Of a stretch of 64,000 bases of DNA, positions 47,015-58,639 are shown piece after piece. The notes below the pieces were generated by a model. That model was not told the origin of the DNA. It made no database searches and saw nothing but the letters and a program-made list of their open reading frames with translations. Source of the stretch: Opisthorchis felineus (taxonomy: Eukaryota > Platyhelminthes > Trematoda > Opisthorchiida > Opisthorchiidae); contig SJOL01008619.1 in assembly GCA_004794785.1 (NCBI GenBank), forward strand, positions 75,145-139,144, read 5' to 3'. Position 1 is the stretch's first letter. Each line of letters opens with the position of its first letter. A program made the position numbers and the translations under genes.

Positions 47015-47152
47015 TTCCAGTAAACCATGCCACCCGGAAGAAGCACGAGGGCTGGGATATTGCCAGGTTGTCCAGGCCTAGACAGGAGGTCGAGATGCAG
47101 GGGTTGGATTCGAACCATGGACCTTCCGGGCAGTAAGTTCGCGCCTTATCCT
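47015..47152 (-). repeat. tRNA-derived SINE, 3'-truncated
   Basis: Minus strand with a worn head, B-box GGTTCGAATCC, and body to GGGTGGCATGG, after which the family sequence ends. It is 150 bases from the previous copy in the same orientation. Confidence 0.75.
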
Positions 47153-48054
47153 TTTGTCATCCGAACTATAATCTTCTTCCTTAGTGGACAACCCATATTT
47201 CTGTGTTGTGATCACTCCTATGGTACATGAAACTTCACTGTCATTATTATGCCAGAATTTAGCAGTGGATTTCGGTTGTTAACCGAGCTCAGTGGTGCTT
47301 TTTTGACGCGAGATGACGGACGGAAACCGTTCGGGTCGGAGGAGGTACATGTCCTCCCCAATGTCTAACTTTTGCTGAGGGTCCAGAAGACAACTTGCTG
47401 AAAAGTCTCGTTGACACCATCTCCAAGAAAAGCCTCAGACGTTGGCTTGATACACACTTTTTGAGTACGCATGGGTTGCCGTTTAGATTTGGGTGCAGCT
47501 TTTCTTAAAGCAGGTTAAAGAAGTGTTATCCCAAGATGACCATAATTAGTACTAAATCTCACCGTCTTCAGCGGCATCCAAGAGTGCTGAATCGCATTTG
47601 TATTTGAACGCCATTATCTTCCATAAAATGATGATTCGAGCGCGACTGTAGAGCGACCGATGTTTCATGGATTCTAGAGCTGATATAAGGGTCCGGAGCG
47701 CTTTCTTGAGCTTTCTGGACCTAGTTCTTTATTGGTATGCAACAGGCTTCAGTTCGCTTGACAGGCAGAACCTGGAATGAGGGGCCTAACACTGCTCTTA
47801 AAGACCTCGGTTCCGGACAATAAATTTTTCGACGATGGTAGCCATGATAAAAAGTGCACAAAAGTGATTCAATAAATGCGACGGGAAGGCTCTTCCACTA
47901 ACTAATTGTTGAAAGGAGGGACAACTGTTTTCAAGTGAACGTGCGCGCCATACTAGTGGAACACTTATTTCACTGTTGTTGAAAAAATAGTTAATTGGAT
48001 AGAAAGAAATTGGCAAAACAAGAGGTATGGAAGTATCGGGGCCCTGCGATAGGC

Positions 48055-48258
48055 CTATTTGTACTGTCTGCGTCCACTTTTATTGTAAACAACAGTGCAC
48101 CTTACAGTTCCAAAGAAGATTACGGCGGTTCGGTGGGAAGGGCAGAGGATCTTTAGCATAATTTGACAGTCGGCCGATGTGAGGCCCAAAACCATTTTAG
48201 CCAACGACTTTTGAGTCTTCCTTGAGTCCGGACGAAACGATGTGGTCAGAATACTCAA
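48055..48258 (-). mobile_element. LINE remnant (region after the reverse transcriptase)
   Basis: The minus-strand frame contains RKTQKSLAKMVLGLTSADC, which resembles the IQRxxxKMVxGL segment after the RT domain in CR1- or jockey-type LINEs. A similar piece, [15 protein letters not shown], is seen in the larger LINE of this window. It is a short fragment. Confidence 0.45.
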
Positions 48259-49559
48259 AATATGGCTTAAAATTATTGCGCGATAGAGTTATCTAGGTCA
48301 TCTGAAGAATAACCGACATCTTTGGAGTCAATTTTCTACTGTAAAATAAGCAGTACGTGATAGACAAGCACCAAATATTTGGGTAATTTTTGTACCCAGT
48401 TATACCACACTCTCAGCCCCTCCCCGCCCCCTGCCAAGCAATGTGTGGACACAGCTTTCATCATTCAGAAAGAAGTACCAGTCTAGTGACCAATATTTCT
48501 CAGCACTGATGTCCATTTAAAGTGCGCTGGCATTGGGACTTCGATATTTCCGTCATTGTAGCTGGCAGTGAGTTCCATGTTCTGGTAAGTTGCTCAGGGA
48601 TGCGGCAAATGTTAGACGCACTGTCCGGGGGAAGTACGTTTAGTATGACATTGCAGCCTCTGAGTGATATGGCTCTCGGTTTCCTGAAGAGCCGCGTAAT
48701 ATCGCCGTAAAGATGAAGTATGACACTTTGAAAGACGGTATGATTTTCCGGTGAACAGTGAAATGAACCATACTAATGACCTTGATTTCGTCAATGTGTA
48801 GTGCTAGTGCGGTCTTTTCTATTTATGATTAAGTGGTATTCGCTCGCAGCGGCCAGGTTTGCACCTGCATTGTGTGCGATCAGGAAGCGGACATACAGTA
48901 CTTTCGCTCCCTATCGCTTGATGAAGTTAAACAAGGTTCGACCAAGATAACAAGGTACGTTGGACGATAATTAACACCAGTAGAAGCTCGTATACCGGGA
49001 AGCAAAGGCGAATGTCAATGTCAATGTACATACGTATATACTTATTGTGTTTATAAGCCAAAACGACTCAACGGAGCTGCAACGGCAGTTAAACAAATCC
49101 TTTTCCAATATTGCTCAAGTTAGTCACAGAGAGTTAAAAGCCGTCACAGGAACTTCCCCGTAGCCAGATACATTTTTCAGGTTGAACCCATAGTAAGAGA
49201 GCACAGGTTTCGGTCCTCCGACAATACGTCCAGGAGGAAAGTAGGGGGAAAAACAAATATACGTAATCAAAATGGAATTCAAAGGACTTAAATCAAATGC
49301 CATTAAATAATGACTGTGATGAAGGTGAATAGACCGCCAGGACTATCTCAATGTGTTCGGAACAATGCGTCCTGGATACGGTCCGGGCTATGTCTAATTT
49401 CTCTTGCAGCGGCGACTGAGATACACCATCTTGGGAGCTCAATCTTAGTTATCGGTCAGGCTAAAATAAAGAAGCCTTTGCATTGATTTGTACCAGTACT
49501 CTTTCTTCACATTTAATTCAGTGTCACAACTGTTGCGACGAATACTTGGAACAATAGTT

Positions 49560-50900
49560 ATTGCGGCCACCAGCTGCCACTCATCCGGAGTCCATAGCTG
49601 ACGGAGAACCATGGACGCTGAATGCAGAACACCTTACGGCCTCGGAGGTTGTTCTTTAAAGCGCCACCAAGATTCTGGCCAAGATTACCTCCCACCCGCA
49701 TTGTTCAAAAATGGGGGTGAAGTCCTTAGTTTGCGTTTGTCTGGTCTGTTTGCCTGCATTTGGGAAAAAGAGACTGTCCCAGACAACTGGTGATAGTCGG
49801 TGATCATGTCCATTTTTTAAAAAATGGCTCGTATTGAGTGTGAAGGCCACAGAGGGATAAGCTTGACCCCGGTTGTAACGAGACTGTAAGCGTCACTTGT
49901 GCTTCGTCGCCTTATGGTGGCTCGTGAAACACTGAGAGGAGCAAGCGGGGTTCCGGCCTGGCAGGGGTTGCATTTACCAAATCTCTACACTCCGTCAGGT
50001 GCTAGAACAACGTCATACGTATGAACCACCCACAATTTTATTATTCCGGGATTTCCCAGACGCAGTAGATTTGGTTGACCGGCCTGATTTCCCTGACACG
50101 CTTGCCTATCACGTTTGTGAACATAATAGGTTCTTGGTATTCTCAGATTTCCGGGCGTGAGAGTTCACGGAGCGCTCCTGGACATGCAGTCACTGAACAC
50201 GCCACTTACAATCCATGAAGAGGCACTCGAAGTTGTGGAGCGTTTTACATATCTTCGTGTATTAGTTGTTGTACTAGTTCTGATTGTATTGTGACAGATG
50301 AGGTCAGTGCAAGACTCTGCAAAGTTCGAGTCGTCTTTGCTAACTTGAGACACCTGAGGCGTCAAAGTTGTATATCCCTGAATCTCAAGGAACATGTGTA
50401 TCAGGTTACAGTACGGGTTGTTTTGTTGTGTGGCCGTGAGACTTGGCCTGTTTAAGCAGCGGAAGTGAGACGTCTTCACGTCTTTGGCAATCGTTGTCTC
50501 AAAACCATTGCTTGTGTGGGTTGGTGTAGGTGAATCCGTAACGAGACGATTGGAAAGCAAGTTTGCGGTTATGCATCGGGAACTTCCATTGGAGAATGTA
50601 TCCAGCACCAGAAGCTGTTTTGGCTAGGCCATGTATTGCGTATACCGAATCACCGTTTTTCGAAGCGAGTGCTGTTTTCCCCGACCAATTCAGAGTAACG
50701 GAAGCAGAGAGGAGGCCAACTCTTGACCTGACAGATGGGTACGAATGAGATTACGAAACGTTTGGGCGCCGTCGGTGCTACCCGCCTTCCAGGATGGGGA
50801 CCGCGTAATCCTTACTGCGTCTAGTTAGAGACGCCGCAAGATATGGCTGCTTATCGATGTCAGTGGCGTTTTTGTTGTCAGTCTTGATCCAGATTGCCTG
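49560..50900 (+). mobile_element. RTE-type LINE, degenerate
   Basis: Plus-strand pieces of an RTE-type polyprotein in the expected order: ALFKNGGEVLSLRLSGLF and WEKETVPDNW (about 49700-49790), ECEGHRGISLTPVVTRL (about 49840-49890), a damaged RT core, then the C-terminal region with LRRQSCISLNLKEHVYQ-like sequence (about 50350-50410) and WLGHVLRIPNHR (about 50620-50660). Stops and frameshifts are frequent, so it is inactive. Confidence 0.7.
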
Positions 50901-51829
50901 AATGAGTGTCTTGAGGTGTAGGCGCCTCAGAACAATTGTAGTAAGATACTCCTAAGTCCCTTTCCCGCCCACTTGGAATAGTTTGGCAATTTGTGGGAAG
51001 AATGTGGCATTTTTAAACAGCAAAATGCACGTTTTTATCTACGGACGATTGTTAGGCCATCTGGAGGTCTTTCCTAAGTACAATGTGGTCCTCAGTATTC
51101 TATATGTTCCGCATCCTCAGCAAGCAATTTACATGCAGGTGTCAGCGCAATATTTATGAGAGTAAGAAACAATAGTGGGTCAGGCCCCAAACCTTATGGT
51201 AAGCCGCAGTCATTATCATAAGCTTTGAAAACCACATATTTGTTGTGCAGCGGCTATATCTGCTGCAATCAGTGGGATCAGGATATGAAATCGTTACACT
51301 TCCTCTGATTGAAACTCCTCGCCAGCGCAGACAGTTTTCTACCAATCTCAGAAGTTAAGCCTGACCTTAATGGGCAACCAGTTTTGTCAGCAAAACATGT
51401 TGTTGTGGAAATATCAAAGGTTCTGGCGACGCTAACATAAATGGTGGTAACCTGGATCTCGACGTCCAGGTCTTCAGTCCAGCTGTTTCTTTACAAGAAA
51501 AGCTTCGTTAGACAAATTCACTTGAGTCTGAAACTGTACTGGTTTGGTGTAGTGTATTATGTTGCCACCGTTTTATTTGCACACTGTCTGGCACATTGAA
51601 TCCTACTACTTCAGAAAGCACTGGCAGCAGTGCTGTTGGTTGGCAGTTGGCTGGATAGGACTGTCTACGTCTCTAACAGACGTAATAAACGTTTCCTATG
51701 ACACTGATGTACAACATGTCTTTCAAGCTATAGGTGAAAAATTCCCCGCATCTAAACGAAATTCACTAGTCCATTCACAAAATACGACATGTTTCTTAGT
51801 GTTCTGCCAACGAGCAGGTGATAACATAT

Positions 51830-52990
51830 GATCTCGACGATCAGCAGTTTGACCTCCGCCGCCTATTCATCTACCCTATCCAAGTCATCCAAGAGGGAAT
51901 TTCTATATTCCTCTTTCCGGATGCTGCACCACAACTTCAAGTCATAATCAAAAGATCAAGTTTTTCTACACCAAACTACGATCCGGGTTGTTCAGGTAGA
52001 TGTTGAGTAGTGTAGGACCCAGCGCCACTCCCCGAGATATTCCATTATCCACCAATGATCTATCAGGAAGCTGTCCGTTTATCTTAACACTCTAGTGGCT
52101 ACCTCACAGGAAGTAAATTGTCTAGCGTATTAAGAACGGTGGGAAATTGTTTTTCTGGAGAATGGCAGGAGGCGTATTGCGGTACACTCTGTCAACGACT
52201 TTGCTGAAGCCTATGGATACCACAAAAACCTGGTACCTTCGGTCAACTAACCTTACTCAGCTTTCGCGGGCTGGCCCCAAATTCGTAATGTAGGATGTGT
52301 CGGTTACAACGCCATTCTGATTTTAGGTTTTGGGAGCGTACTGCTGTACAGCTTAGCCGAAAAGTTAATCCTTCAAGAGTTAGGTAGTATTATATCAAGA
52401 TTTCATAGGCTCCCTTCCATCCTTAACTGGGCCACCAGCTTCGGGTGGTCATTGGATGACAATACTCTGTGTTACGGGTAATCCCCAGCCTGTGAATAGT
52501 AGAGACAGACAGGATTCTCGCTATCCTGAAAGGCGTCGAGTTAATCTGGCGAAATACCGAACAATTCGGCTATATTCAGCCACTAAGAAAAACAAAGCCT
52601 CAACAGTATTGAGGCTTTGGCCATTCAGTGGCTTAGTCCAGCCTATGTTTGGCAAATTGAAATAACTGATTCTGACACTTGAGAATGTTTGACCAGTGCC
52701 AGTGGGAGGACTCCTGTAAAAAATACTCACGAGTGAAGTGGCTGGTCCTGGCAGGACGATCTGACTGATAACCATCTCGAATAGGCCTTCAGGGGTCCGG
52801 TTGGTGGTCATAACAAACAGGAGAACTTCCCCTCCTCGCCCATGGATTCGACTATAGTGGGAGCCAGGTAGTGCTACTTTTGAGTCCATGATCTCATTCC
52901 CCAAACATATCTCAGTTAACCCGATAACACCCAGGAGATAACTAGCAACTCCAAACTCCAATCCATCCCGCTTCTAAGTCAAACTACCAA
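51830..52990 (-). mobile_element. LINE fragment with endonuclease and RT remnants
   Basis: Minus strand. At 52961-52521 there is an apurinic-type endonuclease remnant (VALPGSHYSRIHGRGGEVLL, SIFYRSP). At about 52250-51990 there are RT pieces VFVVSIGFSKVVDRV (family: VDFSKAFDRV) and GISRGVALGPTLLNIYLN (family: GVPQGSVLGPLLFNIYIN). The catalytic YADD box is not readable. Confidence 0.65.
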
Positions 52991-53979
52991 CATTGGCGCA
53001 TGCGTACTTGATACGGTTTGGCATGTGACCCAGCCCACCAGGATGACCAGTTCACGAAAATGCCTCCTTAATATTGCACGAAAACCCGAAATGCAAGGAC
53101 TTATCTCTCCATCGTTTAGCTTTTTCTTCAGTATCCTTATTGCGTTACGCAGTCCAAAGATCTTTGGACACGAGTTACTCAGGTGATAGGTCCGGTCAGA
53201 AGATCCATGGCGTATTTTGAAGCCTGCAACCTCTTGAGAGCATAGAGGTGGCTTCCTTTGCTTTATTCATGGTGGGTCCAGTGTCCTCGGGTGTGTAGCC
53301 CCTTCCAGCCATTTTCCAGATGGGAATGGTTCTTAGTATTTCCATTTCCGGCTCGGTTTCATTCGGGAACTTGCTGATCACCAGCCTTATCCCCTCGGTA
53401 AATGCACCGCAATCCTCGTCGGCGACCTGTTTGTCAGATTAAGGAACACTAAAAACCCCAACACAGTTTGATCTAGGTTATCAAATGCCCGCTAGCGCTG
53501 GTCACCTAACCCAATATTTCATTCCTTCAACAACGCTTGTAATTCGTTGATCATGAAGGCCGTAAGTCAGATATAAAAGAATCCGCTGACGTGCGGAGTG
53601 TTCAGAGACTAACGATCCGCACCAGCGTCCCTTCATGAAAACAGTTTTTTGAAAGTGTACAAACATTGGATCTACACTGCACGCTACACAGCAATACAAC
53701 AAAACAAATCCTTATGAGTTTCGCTAACTCATCCACCGATATTCCACTGCAATTCAAAGTAAAAGACAAATAAGCTATTGGTCCAGTGCCTCCTGAACAA
53801 CAATACAACAGCGTCTACTTTTAGCGCTGAATACAAATTTTCAAGGCCGTCGGTTTTCACGGGTTCACGGATTGATACACAGCATCGAGGTTTTTGCCCA
53901 AGTTACCCCGGGTCGCTTTTGTCTTGTCGTTCAGCGGCTGTCGCACACCTGAAAGGAACAAGCGAAAAAAGGTGTAGCA

Positions 53980-56640
53980 CTGCCCTTTAATTTCTCAGCG
54001 CGGGGAAGAATGTCTGCCAGCAGGAAGACCTACATAAAAGAGTTTCTAACAGTGCATGGAACTGGGTTCTAGAAGGAGCGTGGACAACCGTCGGAGGAAG
54101 TTTATTCCACGTAGCTACTACACAAAATGAGAAAAAATTTTCCCTGATGAAAGTGTGCTCTCTTAGCTTCAAAAAAATCTTACGATGTCCCGCCGTGTGT
54201 TTGCTGGGTCAATGGTGAAAAATCTGGCATAAGTAAGAATTAGGTCCCCTCTGTAGCGAAGATACTCGAAGAGAAAGAGGCCAAGTACCGCAAGACGCGT
54301 CTCGTTGTCCGCGGATTTAAGCCCGGCAACCATTTTCGTAGCAGCTCGCTGGACACGCTGAATGCGGGTTACGTCCTTCGTGCGCCCTGAGTAGCCAACT
54401 TGGCTGGCACATTCAAGGAGCGGTCTGACGTAGGTCCCATAAAATATTTGGAAGTCTTTGTGAGTATTACGGGAAAAGGTGTGCCGAATCGTCCGTGGAA
54501 TGCCGATTTCTCATGGCACAGTGAGAAGGACATGTTTGATGAGCGCCAGATACCCAAATCCATTTTGGCATCTATCCTCATGAGGTCTTCTGGTCCATTC
54601 ATACCACTCATTACAGAGGGGTTCGCTGAGTCTCCTCTGAATGACATATGGACCCACTTTCCGTCATTCGGAGGAAGGTGCCAGTCCAACGACCGCTGCC
54701 TTGTAGCGTCTACATCCAGGTGGAGGGCACTTGCATCAGAACTTCAGGATTTCAAGTCGTCCGCAAAAAGTGTACATGGAGTTGCAAGAACATCTGAAAG
54801 GTCGTTGACGTATGTCAGAAACAGCAGTGGTCCCAAAACGGAGTCTTGGGGAACTCCAATTGAAACCGGAGCCGGAGAAGAGTAGGCCAAGCCCACTTTC
54901 ACTCGGAATGTTCTGTCTGATATGAACGCCTTAATCCAGTGTAGAATTTTTCCTTGGACTCTGTAAGACTGGAGTTTGTGGAGCAGCGGGACGTGTGGGA
55001 CTCGATCGAATGCTTTCGAGAAGTCGAAAAATATGGCATCCGATATGAGCCCCTCGTCTTTGACTTGGGTTGAGCTGTCCATAAATACGAGCATGGTCGT
55101 CATGCAAGAACGGCTTGGGAGAAGTCCGTGTTGAACTGGAGATATCAAGTTGTTGGTAGTAAGGTGATTTAGGATGGCTCGCTTCAGAATTCTTTCCACC
55201 ACCTTGCACGGCACGCTAGTGAGGCTCATAGGCCTGTAGATGCCGGGCGATAGTCGGACACCAGTTTTGTCGATTGGTGTGACGATCGCTTTCTTTCAAG
55301 CCGAGGGAAGAGTGGTTTCGTCGAATGACCGACAAAACACCAGGTGAAAACGCTTTCCAACGACAGCGACGTTTTCTTCGGGATCTTTGGATGGACCTCA
55401 TCTGGCCTCAACGCGCAGAAGGGTTTGATCTTGTGCGGGAGTTGACGATTGTCCTTCACCGTGAAGCCCAAATCGGTTAGAGGCCGTTCGTAGTTACGCC
55501 TTCACAAGAATGGATGTGACGAGGACGCTAGGGCTGAATATAGGCTTGCATTGTGTTCACTGTAGATCTCAGATACCACTATTTGGTTACTCGTGGGTTC
55601 CCCGTTCCTTTCCCTCAAAGGGAACGCGAATGGCTTGTTTCTGTGGCGATGTCTCATGTATATAAACAGCACATTTCTGTTTTCCCGGGCGAGGTCCAGA
55701 ATGGTGGCTTGTTTTCGTATGTTCCATTGGCGGATTTCTGATCTACAGCGGTTCCGCATTTTACGAAATGCCAGCTCGTCTTCTGTGTCTCCTGTAATCA
55801 ACTTTTTGAATAATAGTTCAGACCCCTTTTCCAGAAGATGCTGAATTCTTTTCGGTAGCTTGTGGCCCATCCGACTGCGTGCTGATTTTTTTGGGACGAA
55901 CACCGTCTTAGCCTCGTGAAATTTCTAGACAATGGTCCTGTAAAAGTCTTCCACTGAAGCTGGCCCCAGTTTAACTTGTTCAAGCAAGATGCGCATTCCT
56001 GAGAAGTCTGCACGGCAGAAGTTTCGAATCCACGCTTGAGGTTCGGGATTTTGGGATGCTGAGTCCGAGCGCTCTGTTGAATAACTTTGGTCAACGCCGC
56101 TGAAAAAGGTCCACTTGATCCGACGCGCTGGAGCTCCATCCAGGAGGCCTTTGGAGCGTTGAAATCACCTACCAGCAAGAGATGAGTAAAGTGGTAGCTA
56201 GAGGAGAGTTGCTCAAGGGTTTGTATGAGGAACTGGTCATCTTGCGGAGGGCTCGAGTAGCAATGGCAGACCACACCGAGAAGGAGAGAATCGGACCCGC
56301 GCAGATGGGTTTGAATCCACAGTGCATCGCACAAAGGTGCAGGAGTGATATCAGAGAAGACAATCGGGATGGGCAGGACCGCAGGTAAGTATAAGGTGAC
56401 CCCACCAGCCCTCCCTCGTTTTGAGTCAGCTCGAAACATAGAGTGACCGTGTTCGAGATCTCCGCGTCGGAGACATCTGGTGTGAGCCAGGTCTCAGTGA
56501 GTGTGATTATGGACGGCTGTTTAAGGTGAACTGACTGTTTAATATCGTAAAGTTTGTTGAAAAGGCTGAGGCAGTTAGTTGAGAAGGATTTCAACACTGT
56601 CTCTGCTGCCTCCGAAGGTGAGGAGCCGAGAGGTGTGCAA
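53980..56640 (-). mobile_element. CR1-type LINE, ORF2 (endonuclease and reverse transcriptase), broken
   Basis: Read on the minus strand: endonuclease start SLFNKLYDIKQ and ITLTETWLTPDVSDAEIS (56597-56440); GDFNAPKASW (about 56170-56140); the linker and RT start (LISPVQHGLLPSRSC); FFDFSKAFDRVPHVPLLHKL; GVPQDSVLGPLLFLTYVNDL, with Asp where Gly is usual; LFADDLKS, the catalytic box (54800-54750); and a C-terminal end WNKLPPTVVHAPSRTQFHAL (about 54090-54030) with a stop near 53987. It needs at least five frame changes, so it is a pseudogene copy. Confidence 0.85.
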
Positions 56641-57185
56641 CCAGAGAGGATAGCAGGCTTAATAGTTGAACGTCGGGTTTGAGTCCAAGGCTTCGAAGGG
56701 GCCTCTGCGGATACTTGTACGCTTCCGGTCTTGGTGGTTCCGAGAGTTGCTTTCCATCTGCCAGTTTTTTCGCCCCGTAAGTGTCCGGTTTGCGCGGGCC
56801 TTTTACCTTCGGAGACTTTGTTTTTCCCCTCTTTGGTGAAAAGTTCGACCGCTGCTACTTACAGCGCATTCAATACCGCCTTTTGGACGACCAGATTTGC
56901 TGTTGTTCAAGGATTGGGGCGAACATGCTTCTGTTTGGTTTTAAGGTAAGTTTGGCGCGGTTTGGTTGACAAGGTGTCTCTGTGAGGCCATGAGCAGTGG
57001 GTGGCGGCACTAAGAAGTATTCCTTTTGGTGGCGCTCCCATGAGGCTCATTTTCGCAGAGGACTGCACCTTGAAGCCAGCCAGCAGTTTCCGGATTTGGA
57101 GAATCTTATGTGGTTTGTTTGTCTGCAGCCGCCTTTCTTTTGTGTTTGTGTGTACTCCCGAGTCGCTCGCGATCAGCGTGGACAA

Positions 57186-58566
57186 CTAGGTGTACGAAGG
57201 ATTTTCTGGTTTGATGTGGTCAGGCTTGTGGCTTTGGCAGTCTGGGTTTTGGGCAATGACTGTATCTACAAGCGAATAGGCCACTTTTGATGGAGTGGAG
57301 CTGGAGATTGGCAGTTTCACCTTCTCAGTGGCTGTAGGATTCTCGCAGCATTCCCCGACGTCAAGATCAACGCATGCGGTTGATTTGCCGGTAGGCTTCG
57401 CCGCTTGTATCCGCACGTCTGACTCAGTCCAGCCCATAAGCTGTGACTTGGGTGTGGAGTTCACTGCTGTGCCTCTATCGTCTGTTACAGAAAGAAGTGC
57501 TGATAGCTCTACGTACTTTGTGCGCTGCTTTCACGTGAGGCTTACCTCCTCCCGATCACTGCTGCCTTTGGTAGTCGAGGGTCTGCGGTAGTTGAGCAGA
57601 AACTGCAATCCGGAGTCGCGGCCTGTTGCGTCGGCGCGCTTTCGGGAGCGCAAGGGGCAATAACTACCATCGGTTTGGCCATAATTTTGGGGTCGGCTGA
57701 ACCAGCGCCAAACGGAAGTCTGTTTCGCGCCTCTCCTTTAGAACTGCTGTGGCCCAGCTTTCGCGCCTCTAGAGGGCGATCCTCAGACATACGCCTGCTA
57801 GTTGGATAGGCTTTTGCATGCTGACAGTCCGCTCCAGGATCCTCTGTACGACCGATGTGGAGGAAAGAGTGACTAGAAGCCCCAGTGTTCGCTTGCTCCC
57901 CTTCTGGCGTAACCAATCTGCGTGAGGTAATTCGTGATCAGGCTTTGTGAGGACACTACCAAGTAGCGACTGTGCCTGCTTCGTTAGCCTAATTTTTCCG
58001 GAGAATGACACACAGATGGTCAGCCTGCTCTCCTTCATGCGCCTGTCCACTATAGACGCCGTGGCGGTCTTTATTGCCGCATCGGAGAGCTGGATGACCG
58101 TCTTCGCAGCCAGCAGACCGAGGATGGATTGCGCAAAGTACTCACTCGGTGAAGAAAAATCATTATCAACTTTCATCCTGATCGCTGTGTTCTTTGTGTT
58201 TGTGTCCTCCAGAGCTTTGGAAAGAAAAGCCAGTTTAGCGTCGAGTATCCCGATTGAAGCAGAACGTTCACACTGGCCTTTCCGATTTAGTAGTGGGGAC
58301 TTGGTTTCCTTTTTGATGGCTCTCTTTTTTGTTGCGGAAGGCATTGCACCCTCAAGGTAGAGGCAGCTGGTAGAGACAAACGGATCGAGAGAGTTGGCTA
58401 GTTGGCTTACCTGGTCGTCCTGTAAACTCGTGCATTTAAATTGCCATGAGGCCTCGCAGGTGTGGCATTGCGTACCACGTCTTACATTCGATAGACACCC
58501 ATTTCGCCCACATCTGTTGTGGTCCATCGATGGCTGTAGACAGCAGTGTGTATTGATTTGGGCCAT
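57186..58566 (-). mobile_element. CR1-type LINE, ORF1 with a Cys/His zinc-finger-like region
   Basis: The minus-strand frame starts MAQINTHCCLQPSMDHNRCG and has CLSNVRRGTQCHTCEASWQF, a Cys/His arrangement like the PHD-type finger seen in ORF1 of flatworm CR1 elements. A Lys-rich linker and helical segments follow. The long frame runs to 57769, then the sequence continues in other frames to about 57186, so ORF1 is also interrupted. It sits directly upstream of ORF2, which supports one element of about 4.7 kb. Confidence 0.7.
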
Positions 58567-58639
58567 AATTGAGAATGGGTGCAAAATAGGAACTGAGTGC
58601 GAAACAACAGATGTTATCACGTGAATGTCATGGTAGAGT

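Noticed and set aside
54400..54885. Plus-strand open frame of 161 codons
   Set aside because: It lies exactly opposite the CR1-type LINE RT coding sequence on the minus strand, so it is an antisense shadow.
57947..58360. Plus-strand open frame of 137 codons
   Set aside because: Antisense shadow of the LINE ORF1.
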